DNA of 64,000 nt from Morchella semilibera. Its lineage: Eukaryota > Ascomycota > Pezizomycetes > Pezizales > Morchellaceae. The position numbers and the translations under genes are program-made. The DNA lies in assembly GCA_009192285.1 (NCBI GenBank), contig WBVU01000005.1, forward strand, positions 1,248,768 to 1,312,767, written 5' to 3'. The notes beneath the pieces are model-generated. The model was not told where the DNA came from and searched no databases. It was given only the letters and a program-made list of their open reading frames with translations. Position 1 is the stretch's first letter, and every line of letters starts with the position of its first letter. Shown piece by piece: positions 32,512-44,414 of this stretch.

Positions 32512-33284
32512 CGGATTACGCTTTTTTAGTACTGTATGTACCAGAGAGATACTCCTGGCCATTATGGCTTTCTATCTTCAGGAGCAACGTATTACAACAG
32601 ACGGCGCAGTTCGGCGGAGGGTTGGTGCCTTATGATCGAACGTTGAGCCTTTCCCTCTCTCCTTCCCTTCTCTTTCCCCTTTCCTTTTTCCCTTCTTTTT
32701 TCAATTCATTAATTGATCGAATGGTCGATAGCCGGGGACCCTAGGGGGGAAGGAGAATTACATGGAACGTACAGTACTATGTGACTGCCCGGGTCTTCAA
32801 CGGTCAAAAGGGCAATTTAATATCGTTTATGTCATTAGACTATAGCTGCGAGATATAAAGTTATCTAAGCCCTCTTACTTACACCTCTTAAACCCGGGTT
32901 GAATTGTTGCCATGCTTTCTGTTTGTTCTGAGCTTTCAGGGTTAGGGTTAGAGGTCAATCTCAAGAGTACTGCCGTTCAAGATAGGCCAAATCAGGGATA
33001 CTATTAAAACCATTAGGATCATATTGACTATTCCATACTCCTAGTGGTATCTAGAGGCAACCCCCTTCAGCCTGGCGCACTAACTCAAGGGATCTTCCGG
33101 TCTTGGCCTTTCACGAGAGAGCCGTGTTTCAATAGTATTGCGCATACACCTGAACAGACTATATGCTAAAGCCATCTAGAAATACAAATACGGAAAAACT
33201 AACGGAACATTCCTGTCCAAGGCGACATATACCTTGTAGAGAAAACTAAGTGTAACAACCGTAACAAAATTCTAGCTAAGATTA
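32512..33284. other. Intergenic with telomere-type motif
   Basis: AGGGTTAGGGTTA at 32938 and CCATACTCCT at 33033. A CT-rich stretch lies at about 32650-32700. No gene recognised. Confidence 0.4.
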
Positions 33285-35341
33285 CTATAACGCTGTACAA
33301 GTCTTATCACGAATCATCATTTGGCCAACGACAACAAATCCCCCGAAAGTAGAGATAGACAGGAGAGCAGTGACCCCGGCGGTGAGAGCGAGTGCTGACT
33401 TAGGCCGTCTTGCTGCACGCCTTTGGAATTCCTCTTCTTCAACAACGATGGACAACAGCGTTGAGCCCAACTGTCCGAGAGAAACCCAGGACATTATCCA
33501 CGCCCGCTGGCTCAAGGTGCTTCTGCCTGGTTTAAAATGTGTAAGGAGGTGGAGGATGATATATGGTCCTGCCATGAAGGCCAGGGAAAGTAGCCACAGG
33601 AGATAATCCCAGGCATCTGTTTCCTGGATAGCAGGTTAGGCGCTTGATTGCTATATTATTTGATTGCAATTGGAATAGTAGGACTTACATCCTTCGTTCC
33701 CGGAAATGGTGTAGTTCCGAGGTTAAAGGCTACCTTGTTGCTAGTTTGTTCGTCCCCGGAGGCTGAACTGAAGGAGCCTTTCTTAGAGGAAAGACGTTTT
33801 CTTCCACACTTCTTTGGGTTGTCACCGGGAACCTCCTCGTCCAGATCTGTAAAACGTCCGTATACAACTCCCACTGCGCCTCTTGTATTTTTTTCTACTT
33901 TGAGTATTTCGGATTCGCACCACCAACCTCGAGGATACTTCTCGTACATTTCATCTTCGCTTGGCCGATCCCCCTTGTTTGAATCAGTACTGTTTTTCCA
34001 ATTTTCCAGCCTCATCTCGTATTCTTCTTTGGAAAGCGGCCTCCTGAGGCCACGGTATTGTACCATGTATCTTGCTGGATAGCGGGGGCCTGTGAGACTC
34101 GCTATTAAGTTGGCCAGAGACATTAAAACGTATGGAATGACAGTCAACTCGTAGGATGCATATCCGTATCGATCGAGCTGACCTCCTTCCACCTGATATA
34201 GCTCAATTGATCCATAGACGATTTGAACAATAGCGGCAACGGATTTGATAAAGTTGAAATTGCAGGCTAGGCGGGGGCCTGGATCAGTCTCAGGTATTGG
34301 CGCCTCAATCCCCTCCTCAGTACTAATAGGTCTTGTATCCGATTCTGGGTTCCCTGTTGCCGCAGAGTGATCTGGTGTAGGCGCAGCCTGACCTGGTGCA
34401 GCCGCAACCGCCCCCAGTGTTGCCATAGCCGCCCCCGTTGTTGCCACAGCCCCACCCGGCGGTGCCGTAGATTGACCTGGTGTCGCCGTAGCCTGATCCG
34501 GTATTGCCGCAGCCTCTGTATCGGTGGCCTCCTCTTGTTCCTTAGACTCCCGGCGCTTAGATAAAAATCTCCGGATTTTGTCCCTAACTACTTCGTATCG
34601 ATTCTTGGTGTTCGGCAGACCCCCGAATGGGCAAACTACAAAATTTGAAGGAATACGTACTAGCGAGCACTGAGCATGCGTAGGCTCCAACCAGTAAGGT
34701 ATTCCCTCAGTGTCCGCCTTTGGATCAGCAGGTAGGATAATATCTCCCGGATACACACCGTGGATGTGCGTTAGATGAAGGAAGACGGGGTTGTATGTAT
34801 CGAGGAGCTTTTTCCGATATCGAATCTCGTGCTGGGTCATGAGTTGGGTGTTCAAGCGTGGGTCACGAGACACAGTGGGGGTAGATTTGGCCTTGATGGT
34901 GACATCATCGATTGGCAGAATTTCTTTCTCTCTCAGTGGGTCATTGATCGGTGAATGACTCCCACTGGATCCTGACTCGCTCTCTTTGCGATCAAGAGGA
35001 GGTCCTCGTATGGGAGGTAGAAGGCGAGTTGATGGGTACGCCGGAGCTAACATGCAGAGGGCATCTGACCGCAAGGCAACATCTAGATCCGTCCCTCCCC
35101 AAACTGCAAACCGCTTAACCACATCGAATGCTCTTTTAACACCCACAGAGGGCATTAAAACCGCAGTGAATGATGCTAGGAGAAAAGCGAGGGGTTTACT
35201 TCCCGGTTCCGTGAGTACAGTGACCGCATGGAGCCCAAAGTTGAGTGCAAAGAATTTAACGACATCAAACCACCCAGTGGTCCTGCAGAATGTATCCCCC
35301 TCTTCATAAACCGGCACAGTGGTGTTCGTAGTGGTGTTCAT
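33285..35341 (-). CDS. Polytopic membrane protein, two exons, 663 aa
   Basis: Exon 1 is 35341-33689 and exon 2 is 33623-33285, joined by a 65-bp phase-0 intron with a GTAAGT donor and CTAAC...CCAG. About seven hydrophobic spans are visible: four in exon 1 (DVVKFFALNFGLHAVTVL, LAFLLASFTAVLMPSVG, FIKSVAAIVQIVYGS, VIPYVLMSLANLIASL) and three in exon 2 (YLLWLLSLAFMAGPYIIL, MSWVSLGQLGSTLLSIV, ALLSISTFGGFVVVGQMM). A soluble loop of about 250 residues between spans 2 and 3 holds an Ala/Pro/Thr-rich repeat of the type ATPGQ (about 280-325). It is paralogous to 59491-61349, with the same intron position. I do not know the family's function; the structure suggests an integral membrane protein. Confidence 0.8.
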
Positions 35342-36027
35342 GGTGGGTGATGTTGTCGCCGCGTATGCCCGTGCTGGGTGGAGTGGGGAGCGTTGGGGTT
35401 GTTTGCCGGCTGGTACTCGAAGACGGATACAGGTTTGGTTAGTGGAATAAGTCGCACCCTTAGAGAGACATTGATAGTTTTGGAAGCAAGGTAAGAAGAT
35501 GGTATATGTAGAGAAACCCTAGGAAAAAGTATGATTTTGCGCAGCATTTGATAACACATAGGACAACCTGATCGACGAATTACCGAGTGCCATTTTTGTT
35601 TTCACTCCGCCTAGTCCCAGTTTGTGCTTTAACCATTAGTGGTCGTGTTTCTTAACCGGGACCTATAAGAATCCTGTGGGGGGTGAAGCTAAGGTCTATA
35701 AGAGATTGTGCGCCGACTTTGCGGTGCCAGCTGGTCTTGGTTAATCACGATACTATATTATTGAAATAGCCTATCAATCGATATACAGGATATCTAGACT
35801 ACTGTACGAAATTTCTATATCTATACACCACAGCAAACCTATTGCGGGCTTGTGTATCGGGCTTTCTGTTCCGTCAGAGAACTTGCAATCTGGGGCTTTA
35901 TGAGGTGCCCAGGATTTCTTCATCCCTGCGCAAATCTATCGACTTTTGATTTCCCTTCTCCGTAAGACTTGCGGAATCGACCAATTTCAAACCGAGCGGC
36001 ATTAAACATGCATGAATGCCTTTCACA
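35342..36027. other. Upstream region of the membrane-protein gene
   Basis: No gene-like frame and no clear promoter element that I can support. Confidence 0.4.
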
Positions 36028-36155
36028 GTACTCGTAGTGTCCTGACGTTTTTGAACGCGACTGATATTGCATACCATACAAAAATACGCCAAGCTCCTGA
36101 TTTTGGGTGTATGCAATAGCGGCCGAGTTCAAAAACGTCAGGACACCACGAGTAC
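36028..36155. mobile_element. MITE, GACGTTT family, first of two adjacent copies
   Basis: GTACTCGTAGTGTCCTGACG at the left and CGTCAGGACACCACGAGTAC at the right are inverted. Inside, TTTTTGAACGCGACTGATAT and GCAATAGCGGCCGAGTTCAA continue the symmetry to about 48 bp per arm. The short unpaired core is about 30 bp. Confidence 0.85.
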
Positions 36156-36280
36156 TAGTACTTTCCTGACGTTTGGAAAATGGACCACTATTGCATACCA
36201 TAATAAATTTTGGACTTGGCGAGTATTTGTATGGCATGCAATAGCGGCCATTTTTCCAAACGTCAGGAAACTACGAGTAA
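36156..36280. mobile_element. MITE, GACGTTT family, second adjacent copy
   Basis: TTTCCTGACGTTTGGAAAAT at the left and TTTTTCCAAACGTCAGGAAA at the right are inverted and continue with ACTATTGCATACCAT against ATGGCATGCAATAGCGGCC. It directly follows the first copy and shares TCCTGACGTTT and TATTGCATACC, so the two are relatives of one family placed side by side. Confidence 0.85.
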
Positions 36281-37474
36281 AGTAGCACTGCGCATGAATG
36301 GTGGAAAGGATCCCGACCATCGTCGATATCGATCAATCGAGGAAAATATGCACCGATATATGGACCATAATTCCTTGCCTATTAAGCCAGAACACGTCTA
36401 CCAGTAGTGTAGTGGGGTATGTATGGCCAGGATAAATGAGGATCCGCGACCTGCATGCAGGAACATCGTGGACCCTTGAGGAATAGGGCTGGCTCCTCAA
36501 AGGGGGTGTGTTGCCTTGCGGTTGTCTTCTCAATTTCTTGTTCGAGACACGTGCTACATAGAACACGGGCGAACCGATCAATTTACTTAAGCGCCGACTT
36601 GTCGGAGAACTGAGTAAAGTGTGGGAGGGTTTGTATATGCAATTGCTCTCCAGAACACGACTGCCATTGCATGCCCTGCGGAGGGTTCAGTGCATGTAAC
36701 ATTACACAAGTTTAGAAAGATGGGTATTTTGATTCGATACAGTAGTGGATAGATAATACAAGTATATACAACAGATCTCCCCGCCGGTTTGGAGGCGTAA
36801 GATAGGGGGAGAGGGATGGAAGTTTGAATGGATAGAGGAATGACATTGAAAGCATGCAAGGCTAGCCCTCAGCAGCAGTACGGCAGTGATGAAGGTTTAT
36901 CACCCATGGCCGGTATATGCGTATTGATGTATTAGATCCGATGTTGCGTGAGGTACGTATCTGCCGCCGAGATTTCCCAGGAACTAATTGACCGACTCAT
37001 TCTTAAAGGGATGTAAGGCTCAATCTCGCGACATCACCCCCCTAGCCACCCCCCCCCCCTAGGTAATAAGGTTGGCTACTGCTGTTAGTTTTTAATAACA
37101 CTATACTACTAAGTGTAAATTCACGGCTCGAGCTTATTACAACCAAGCGAGCGGTCCTAAAGGACACCTCCCACCCGAGTCATCGAGTTAAGAATCAAGA
37201 TTACCAGATCTCAGCCTTGGGCTGTTCGCCCTTAGATCTAAGCGCTATCTGATTTGCGTATTGCTGCCGAACTTGGCCAATCACTACCTAGATAGGGCAC
37301 TCTAACGTATGAAAGAAATTCTCCACTCCTCCCAATCGTTCGGATGATAAGGGTGGACATGGCGGGCAGCTAACCGTACACCCCGCAAATCTCGTTCATG
37401 TCCTTGAAAGGAACTAGATAAGGTTGGTGGGCCGATTCATGCATGCATTGTCTCTGAGTACCCACAACTGCCTC
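36281..37474. other. Intergenic with a rearranged MITE fragment
   Basis: At 36631-36675 the inner ends of the GACGTTT family occur in inverted order (TGTATATGCAATTGC, then GAACACGACTGCCATTGC). A C9-10 run lies at about 37050-37058. No gene recognised. Confidence 0.4.
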
Positions 37475-37570
37475 GCTTTTCTGAACACGACTGGTATTGC
37501 ATGCACACAAAAAACCCCAGGATTGACCTTTGTATGGCATGCAACAGCAGCCGTTTTCAGAAACGCCATG
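37475..37570. mobile_element. MITE, diverged relative of the 36028 family
   Basis: CGCTTTTCTGAACACGACTG at the left and GCAGCCGTTTTCAGAAACGC at the right are inverted. GGTATTGCATGC and GGCATGCAACA continue the arms. The inner part matches the 36028 and 36156 copies; the outer end is different. Confidence 0.65.
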
Positions 37571-37612
37571 GGCCTGCAAGCAAAGTCGGTTAAGCTTTGA
37601 GTTTGTATAGCC

Positions 37613-37709
37613 AGTTAAAATCACTGCAGAAGTATGGTAAGAGTCCTATTGGCTGGGTCAGCCACGTAAAGCTTGCGTTTGGACCCCTGTTTCTACTAGA
37701 AGCTGTACC
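37613..37709 (-). repeat. Dispersed repeat, copy 2 (partner 9391-9480)
   Basis: On the minus strand it shows GAAACAGGGGTCC, GTGGCTGACCC, CCAATAGGACTCTTACCATA and GTGATTTT, in the same order as the copy at 9391. The minus-strand reading continues as a 64-codon frame over 37590-37784 with QPIGLLPYF. About 75% similarity by eye. Confidence 0.6.
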
Positions 37710-40249
37710 TACGGTGTTATAAGGTTCGAAGGTACTGTGCATTGGCTGTTTATCAACCGCTAGGATGTATACAGGTTCCACCATTGCGCATGGGCTACAT
37801 GCATCTATGAAGTATCAATCAATAAAAGGCTTGTGCGAACTGCGTTTAGTTTCAGGTACTCTGATATTATATTGATAGCCCTACCGCCAAGTTCGAAAGT
37901 CTTCACAACTTAAGTTATCAAGGACGAAAATTCAAGACAGGATTGACCGGGCTAAACGTCCCAATATTTGCTGAAAATAAATTCCAAAACACTCTTTGCT
38001 TGCCGCGACTAGTATAGCTTCTTTCTTATTCGCTGGTTGGCCTAGAAAGAGGCATGCTACCCGCCTAATAAAGGCCCAAAAATGACCCTCATATCTCTTC
38101 CTGTGGTGACTAGGAATTATAATGGATATTTACGGGTTGCGGGGAGGGTTCGACCCGGCCCGTCCCATCGGTTTAAAACAAGAACCCAATTACCTAGACT
38201 ATTTTACTTTTAGTGAAATTAGACCCGGGTCTCCTATGTCTTGCAGTTGGCTTTCAAGTACAGGGATCACCTGGAAAGTTTGTTCTTGTGTTATAACGTG
38301 ATCAATAAGGCTGGTTGTGAGATCATCATATCCAATCATAACCCATCACTCGGCCCATGAACTATCCGGGTAAGTTATTAATTAATACATGCATACAGTC
38401 CAGGGTAGATTACTTGGACGGACCCGGCTCAGAGAAATTGTAAGAAGGTGGGGGACCGGGCCAACTTAATTGAAGTGACGGCCGGCCCATTGCGGAACCT
38501 GCCCTGCCCATCCAGTATTCACCAGCCAATTTGCAATGTTCCTCATATAGTGATCCCGTCCTATAGTTCTTTGCATCCCCGAATGCTATTTGAGAAAGGG
38601 ATACATGGGCCATGTACCTCACTAAAAAGCCCGCTCATACATGCGGTTTGGGTATGGAAACGTTATGGGAATGATACAGTACTGGCACTAGTCTTCTAGG
38701 GGGGGTATAGTGGTGATGCGGTAGTGTGACTAATTGACTGCAAATACGTTTTGAAATACAAGTAGTTGTGCGACGGGATAAATACTATTACAATAGGATC
38801 TGTAATTCTAGTCTACTACAGTGTTTTTATGAACCAGTATTTTGCAACAAGCCGATCAGCGGGCGGTGGTGTGAAACTTACTGCAGCTTGTAGGTGACTA
38901 GGGTGCGACCGTATCCATCCCGTTGTGTGCCGCCTTTAACCTAATACATAATAAATAGCTAGCTTAAGACAATAGCTTGTCCAAAGGAGCCATTTTTATC
39001 CTAAACTGCGCTAGTTGCAACAAGCCACATCCAAACCAACATATTCACAGCATCTACAAAAGACGGCTTCTTTTCAAATACCACAAGAATACCATAGTAA
39101 GACTATTATTTTAACCTGACGTGATCTTAAAGCTGGAGTAGTTAGGCCGCCAGACAACAGTTGTTACAAACAAGCAGAATTTACAAACAAGCGTATTGTC
39201 TCGACAGGGCATCTGCTATGAAATGTATACAGTATTTAAAGGGATCCAGAATTAACCCGAGTATCCTCAGAGTATAGCACCTACAAAGGGGCGGTAATAC
39301 TATCGTAAAACTATGGTATAAATCACACCCCATTTTTCCGAATTGTAGTAATCGGTCATTAGTTCACTGGAAAAGGGTGAAAACAAAAAATATCGATGGC
39401 AAAAGAATCTTTACAAACTTGATATAATAAAAGTTCTGTCGCCTTGTAATGAAAAAAATACAATGGATACTGGTAAATATGATTATCACGAATTAGATGA
39501 ATTGAAAATATTATTAGGGTGCGAAGCAGTTGCGAAAAGGAATGATATAATATGCAGTGCACAAGGTTCTGACATGTCTCGGCCCGTCAGGGATAACAGA
39601 CGTAGGCGATAGGAACATAAAATCCAAGCCGCAAAGTAGAAGCCTAACATAGTTAGCCGTTTTACTAGTCACGAATTACCATAAGAGACAATGAATCTAC
39701 GTGTTATGTAACGAGAGCCTTCTACTGCCGGAATTGCTGATATTGATGTTGGCCTCTCTTGTAAGCTGTAACTCAAGTGCTGCCAATATAGCACCTAAAA
39801 GGAGGAATTCCTCGCGCGTAAGCATTTTGACTAAGTGAGTTGGGAAATTAATAGCTTCAGTAGTCTATCGGATAGTTAAAATAGCTTTGTGGTGGTGTGT
39901 GCTACTTTGGGAACGCCCCCCCCCCCCGATAAAAAGAGGAAGCACTCGCTCTTGGGCACAGAAGACGCTTGGAGCGTGTTAGTGCCGATCGAGATTCTGG
40001 TTGTAAAGACCTCTAGGTAAGCGGGGCATCCTCTAGAATACCCCGAAAGTGCCATGAGTTTGCAGGTTGCATGAGAGAGGTTCTCCAAACGTCTCATACG
40101 CCCAAGACCAACCTCTCTCGTACGGGATAGTAAATACTCCAAGCAAACCCGCGATACCAATTCGTTTCGCGGTAAGAAAATTAACATCTCCGGGGTTTCG
40201 TAGGGCCAGCACGTTGACACCCGGCATATCGAGTTGGGACTATAGTTTA
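37710..40249. other. 2.5-kb AT-rich stretch, nothing recognised
   Basis: Only a C-run (39907-39917) and a fragment of the 2614-2815 arm (about 39565-39595) stand out. No gene with a motif. Confidence 0.4.
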
Positions 40250-40549
40250 TTCAACTCCCTAGCCTCAGCCTGCAGTGTTCTTAATGGGGCAGTCCGTCGG
40301 TCATACTATTGCTCATTCGCGAGCGCATACTATATCAAGAAACCCGCCAAGGCACAGGCAGAGCCATGGCCTTCCCGCACCTGCAGCTCGCTCACCGTCT
40401 CCCGCACAAGCACCGAACCCATCTTGGCACCGCCGACGAGTTGCGGTGGGTAAGTCTGCAGGAAAACATGTGGCCAGGTCCTCCAATGACCTATCACCCT
40501 CTAGTCTGCTACACGGCCCAACAGCCTCCCAACACAGCCGTCTATGTTG

Positions 40550-41017
40550 GAAATGACATACACCGTGCTCGATACGCCCGCTCGAGACGACGAGTACCAC
40601 CCCCCTACATCGTCGCCAATGATCGATGGTGGCTTGAATGATACCGCTCCCGCAGCCAAGCCCCACACGGAGCACGAGATATTTTCGACCCCCCCACCCC
40701 CCGCATCTTGGCAGGCTGCGCCGGCCCCCCTCAAGATTCTCTCTGCGGTAGGGGACGGTACTGCCCACGCTGGATTGGCGAAGGGGGACCGGAAGCTTCC
40801 GCAAGCCTCATCATCCGTTGTTAGCCGCGGGTATCCCCGGCGCAGAAGCCTATGTTCCAGCCTCACACCGCGCCGAAAACGACGTGGTGGGCGACGGCGG
40901 AATAGGAAATTAAATTCTCCACTAGCTAAGATGTCTCCCACGCGCATGGCAAGAGCTACACAACACCAACACGTCCATCAAACCCCCCCCCCCCCCCCCC
41001 CGAGTGACGATCCATGA
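40550..41017 (+). CDS. Uncertain Pro/Arg-rich hypothetical protein, 155 aa
   Basis: An ATG at 40550 opens a frame with a Pro/Ser-rich first half and a very basic stretch (TPRRKRRGGRRRNRKLN at about 105-121), ending in a proline run made by a C-tract. The basic patch could bind nucleic acid or be a nuclear signal. Antisense frames of similar length overlap it, so coding is doubtful. Confidence 0.22.
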   Translation, partial: EMTYTVLDTPARDDEYHPPTSSPMIDGGLNDTAPAAKPHTEHEIFSTPPPPASWQAAPAPLKILSAVGDGTAHAGLAKGDRKLPQASSSVVSRGYPRRRSLCSSLTPRRKRRGGRRRNRKLNSPLAKMSPTRMARATQHQHVHQTPPPPPPSDDP

Positions 41018-41461
41018 CGCACCTCCGGCAAGAACACACGCCTCCGATCCGTACACTCCACAGGGAGTATCCACCACCCACCACAGCCCGCAAACCTGTA
41101 TACCCGCTTAATTGAACCCAGTGTCTGTGGCAGCGCCAGGGCATGAAAGGACACCAAGGCTCAGCGAGCAGCCTAGCACACCTCATCAACTGGAGCTAGA
41201 ACCCAACTAGCCCCAGCCCCCACCAATGCGGCAACAAACCAGGTGGGACCGCCACCAGCCCATCCGCAACGCTGTAGAATTAATCGCCGAGTCGCCATAT
41301 ACCATCCACAAATAGGTGGCTGACTAACACCCCCACGGCCTTATGTCGAGCTCGGATGATGCTTCTGCCACAGCAACGTCGTAGTCCCGAGGGAGAAGGG
41401 CGCCGGCGTAATGCAAGAGCGCGCCCGTCGCTCGCCCTCATCCGTGGCGATATTGCACGCG

Positions 41462-41569
41462 GTACAGCGGTGGGTAATAAGTCATCGGACGGAACACCAC
41501 CAGAATGCGCGTTTGCACTAGGCAATACTGTGGCTGGACTATCCGATGACTTATTACCCACCACTGTAC
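41462..41569. mobile_element. MITE, TA-flanked, family of 32407-32511
   Basis: TACAGCGGTGGGTAATAAGT at the left and ACTTATTACCCACCACTGTA at the right are inverted; the arms continue with CATCGGAC and ATCCGATG. TA borders both ends. About 108 bp, no coding capacity. Better preserved than the copy at 32407. Confidence 0.8.
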
Positions 41570-43227
41570 AAGCTAGGGCCTCACACTGACCGTATAACTA
41601 ACTTGGTGTGTTCTGCCGGATTTCCCCCGACGGCGGGGAGGCAGGCAAAGTGTTAAAAAAACAATCCAATAATCAACGCTACCACCCCCCCCCCTCCAAA
41701 AAAAAAAAGATAAAAGAAAGGAAAAAAGAAAAAAAGAAAAATTCATAAACAACCCCACCCACACACCCGCAAGACCCATGAGCAGCGCGCAAAAAAGCGT
41801 AAAACCGCCAAGAGGGGTTGATTCTGGCCTTTATCTAGAAGGCTCCAGTACCGTCGGAGGTTGTGTAGTGACGTCAGAGCCTTGTTCTATCATCACCCAT
41901 GCGGGTGCCGCGCACGAGATTGTGCCCCGCGGTGCGGTGCTGGGTGGCGGGTGTGCGCCACCGGCATGGCACCGCTGGGTACATAAATAGCTAAGCGAGG
42001 GGATCGAGACTCAATCCCGACCGGTGATGTTAGTACCCCGTAGTGCGCTGATGATGCGAGCGGAGGGGGCAGAGGGCGGGTTCTTATATCCGTGGAGGGG
42101 GGGGGGGCGGCGTGGCGAGTGGTGGCACTGGTGGCGGGGGATGGTGTCGTTTCATGGCGGGTGGCGGTGTCGGTAGTCTTCCGTGTTGGCTGCGTGTCGA
42201 CATCAGCCACGGAGGATACCTCCTCCATTTGTCAAACAGCGACCACCGTCTCTCCGGGGGATATCCGTTTTCTCGTAGTACTTGCCACCCGAAACGCGCC
42301 GGCGGATTCGCCCCGTCTCGTAATCCTCTCCAGCACACCCCCTGGCCCCGGACCAGCCTTAGATATAGAAGAGATGGTGGTGGTGCACGTCCTGGAAAAT
42401 ATCCCCCCCCCCCCCCGGAGAAGGGCTCCGTGCTGGATGCACGCGTACGCACGGCCGGCAACTGCGCGCGGGTGGGCGGTGGGTGGGTGGGTGGGTGCTG
42501 TGGCGGTGGAGGACTTTTTCTTCTTTTTTCCCCCAAATAAAAGGCCAAAACAAACTACAAAGCACACCCTTCACACCGCATCACTCGCGGCCGAGTGACA
42601 CCCCGTGCGCGAGTGACGGCCGGTGATGCGCGGCTTGGCGAGTTTGACATCATGGTTCGGGTGCGTCCGGGTAACCACCCACCCGAACTGCAGTGCTGGG
42701 ATGCCGAGCGGTGCATGAGGATCGTGTTAGCTGCGCGGTAGGTGGCGGTCGGTAGGTGTACGTCGGTGCGTTTGGGGTGTTTTGGTACCTCGTGGCGGGG
42801 AGTAACGATAGGTGATAGAACACCCCCGTACAGGCTCCCCCCCCAGCTTCGCTAACCTAAGCTCCTACCAGGTGGAACAGAGGAGGGGTCTTGACACGCT
42901 GTGGGGGCTGCTCCTGGGCTCGCGGCTGGTGCTAGCCACCTCGTGCCGCCCGTTGTGGGGGCTCCTGCAGAGTAGGGGTGGTGGGGCTCGGGTCATCGTG
43001 TATCACTCGGATACAGCTACCGAGTGACAGACTATGGCGGTAGCCTTGGCGTGCGGCGTTTGGTGACGGAGGACACTGTGAGTAGGTGGGCTAGCATGGC
43101 GCTTGAGCAGTTGTTTGTGGGCTGTGAGGTTCATTCTGTTGCTCATGCGGGATTGAGTCGTACTATTTGTTGTCACATTACGGGTTATTGTCTCTTATAT
43201 TTCTTGTGTTGTATTTCTTTAGTGTAG

Positions 43228-43609
43228 GTATGGTACTGCAGCGTCTTAAAGGTGACATGTCGGTATTTCAGCTGGAACAATCTTGGCTACTCCGAATGCT
43301 TTTGAACCAATTAGAGCATTGTAATCCAGCCACTTTATGGCTATCTTAGCCGCAACTCTGTAATGAAGGGGTATAAATGGTTATAATACTGTTCCACTTC
43401 ACCAGGTCTTGGCGCTTTTTATACAAAAACAGGTAAATGGCATCGCTAATAACTTTTTAATAAGACAAGATATCAAAAATCTATGAAGCCAAAATCTTTA
43501 TCATACCTATACCTACAATTTGGCTTCATAGATTTTTGATATCCTCTCTGGTTAAAAAGTTATTCGTAGTGCAATTTATGTCACCTTTAAGGCGCGCCGC
43601 ACCATATAA
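43228..43609 (+). mobile_element. MITE B, about 382 bp, uninterrupted copy of MITE A
   Basis: Ends TATGGTACTGCAGCGTCTTA (continuing AAGGTGACAT) and ATGTCACCTTTAAGGCGCGC (continuing CGCACCATA) are inverted. An internal inverted pair around ATAGATTTTTGATATC / GATATCAAAAATCTAT lies at about 43469-43545. The whole element matches 21887-22418 in reverse, apart from the nested insertion there. Confidence 0.82.
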
Positions 43610-44409
43610 CACTTTTCCCCCCTGGATGGAATGGATTAAATCTCTTAACTTCTTCAAGAGGGGGGCCGGGGGGGCTCCACATCGGTTCGCCGCCCGGCCG
43701 GCGGTGATATGGTAATGGATACCCCCCCACCTAGCAGTCAGATGGTTGCGCAGGTGGGGCCGGGGCGTGGCCCTGGCGGCTTTGGTGGATCTGAATGGCC
43801 CCCCATAGCCATGCGGCTATACTTCCAGGAAGAGCAGCTAGCTTGTGAACTAGCTGTAACGTAGCAGGCCAGCCATCTACTTCCGGACCTCCCACCGCTG
43901 CGTGGGGGTGCTTTTTTGTGCTGTGTTGTGCGGTCCGGAGACCTGGGATTGGTAGTTGCCGAGAGCAGGCAGGAAGGCAGGCCTCAGAGTCTCCCGCGGC
44001 GCTGAACCTCCCGGAAATGGGGCGTGGGTGAAGACTGTACTTGCACCGGCGGTGGTCCATTGGTACCCCCACCCCCCCGTGGTCCGTGGTGCACTGACGC
44101 TGCGGGCATAGAGTGGATAGAGCCGTGTGAAACGCTGTGATGCTGGGAGATACTGCGATTTGCGTTTGGCGTTAAAAGCCACAACAGCGTAATCAATGTA
44201 CTAAACAAGAAAGGGAGAAAAAGGAAACAGAGACGGTGGCGGGACAGCGACCGAGTGATAGCGCATGATGCAGTACCAGCCATGATAAACCTACCCAAAC
44301 ACCACGACAGTTTCACCCTCCACAAAAAAATCTATCTCAAACACCCAACCAGAATTGATGAAAACTTAAAACAACCAAACTATAGAGCTGATGATTCTCT
44401 ACTGATTGC
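43610..44409. other. Intergenic, no convincing gene
   Basis: Three overlapping minus-strand frames of about 100-113 codons (43731-44325) have no motif. CG-rich palindrome near 43690-43705. Confidence 0.35.
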
Positions 44410-44414
44410 CTGCC

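Larger units (their letters stand above)
40250..43227. other. 3-kb GC-rich, low-complexity region
   Basis: GC content rises sharply and C/G runs are common (about 40983-41000, 41685-41694, 42096-42104, 42405-42417). A small hairpin built on CGAGTGAC and GTCACTCG-like arms lies at about 42579-42633. Many frames overlap on both strands, which is typical of GC-rich DNA and does not prove genes. Confidence 0.45.

Noticed and set aside
40313-40947. Minus-strand proteins of 148-163 aa
   Set aside because: Overlap each other and a plus-strand frame in GC-rich DNA; no domain.
42084-42598. Several 110-168-codon genes
   Set aside because: Five overlapping frames over G and C runs; low complexity.
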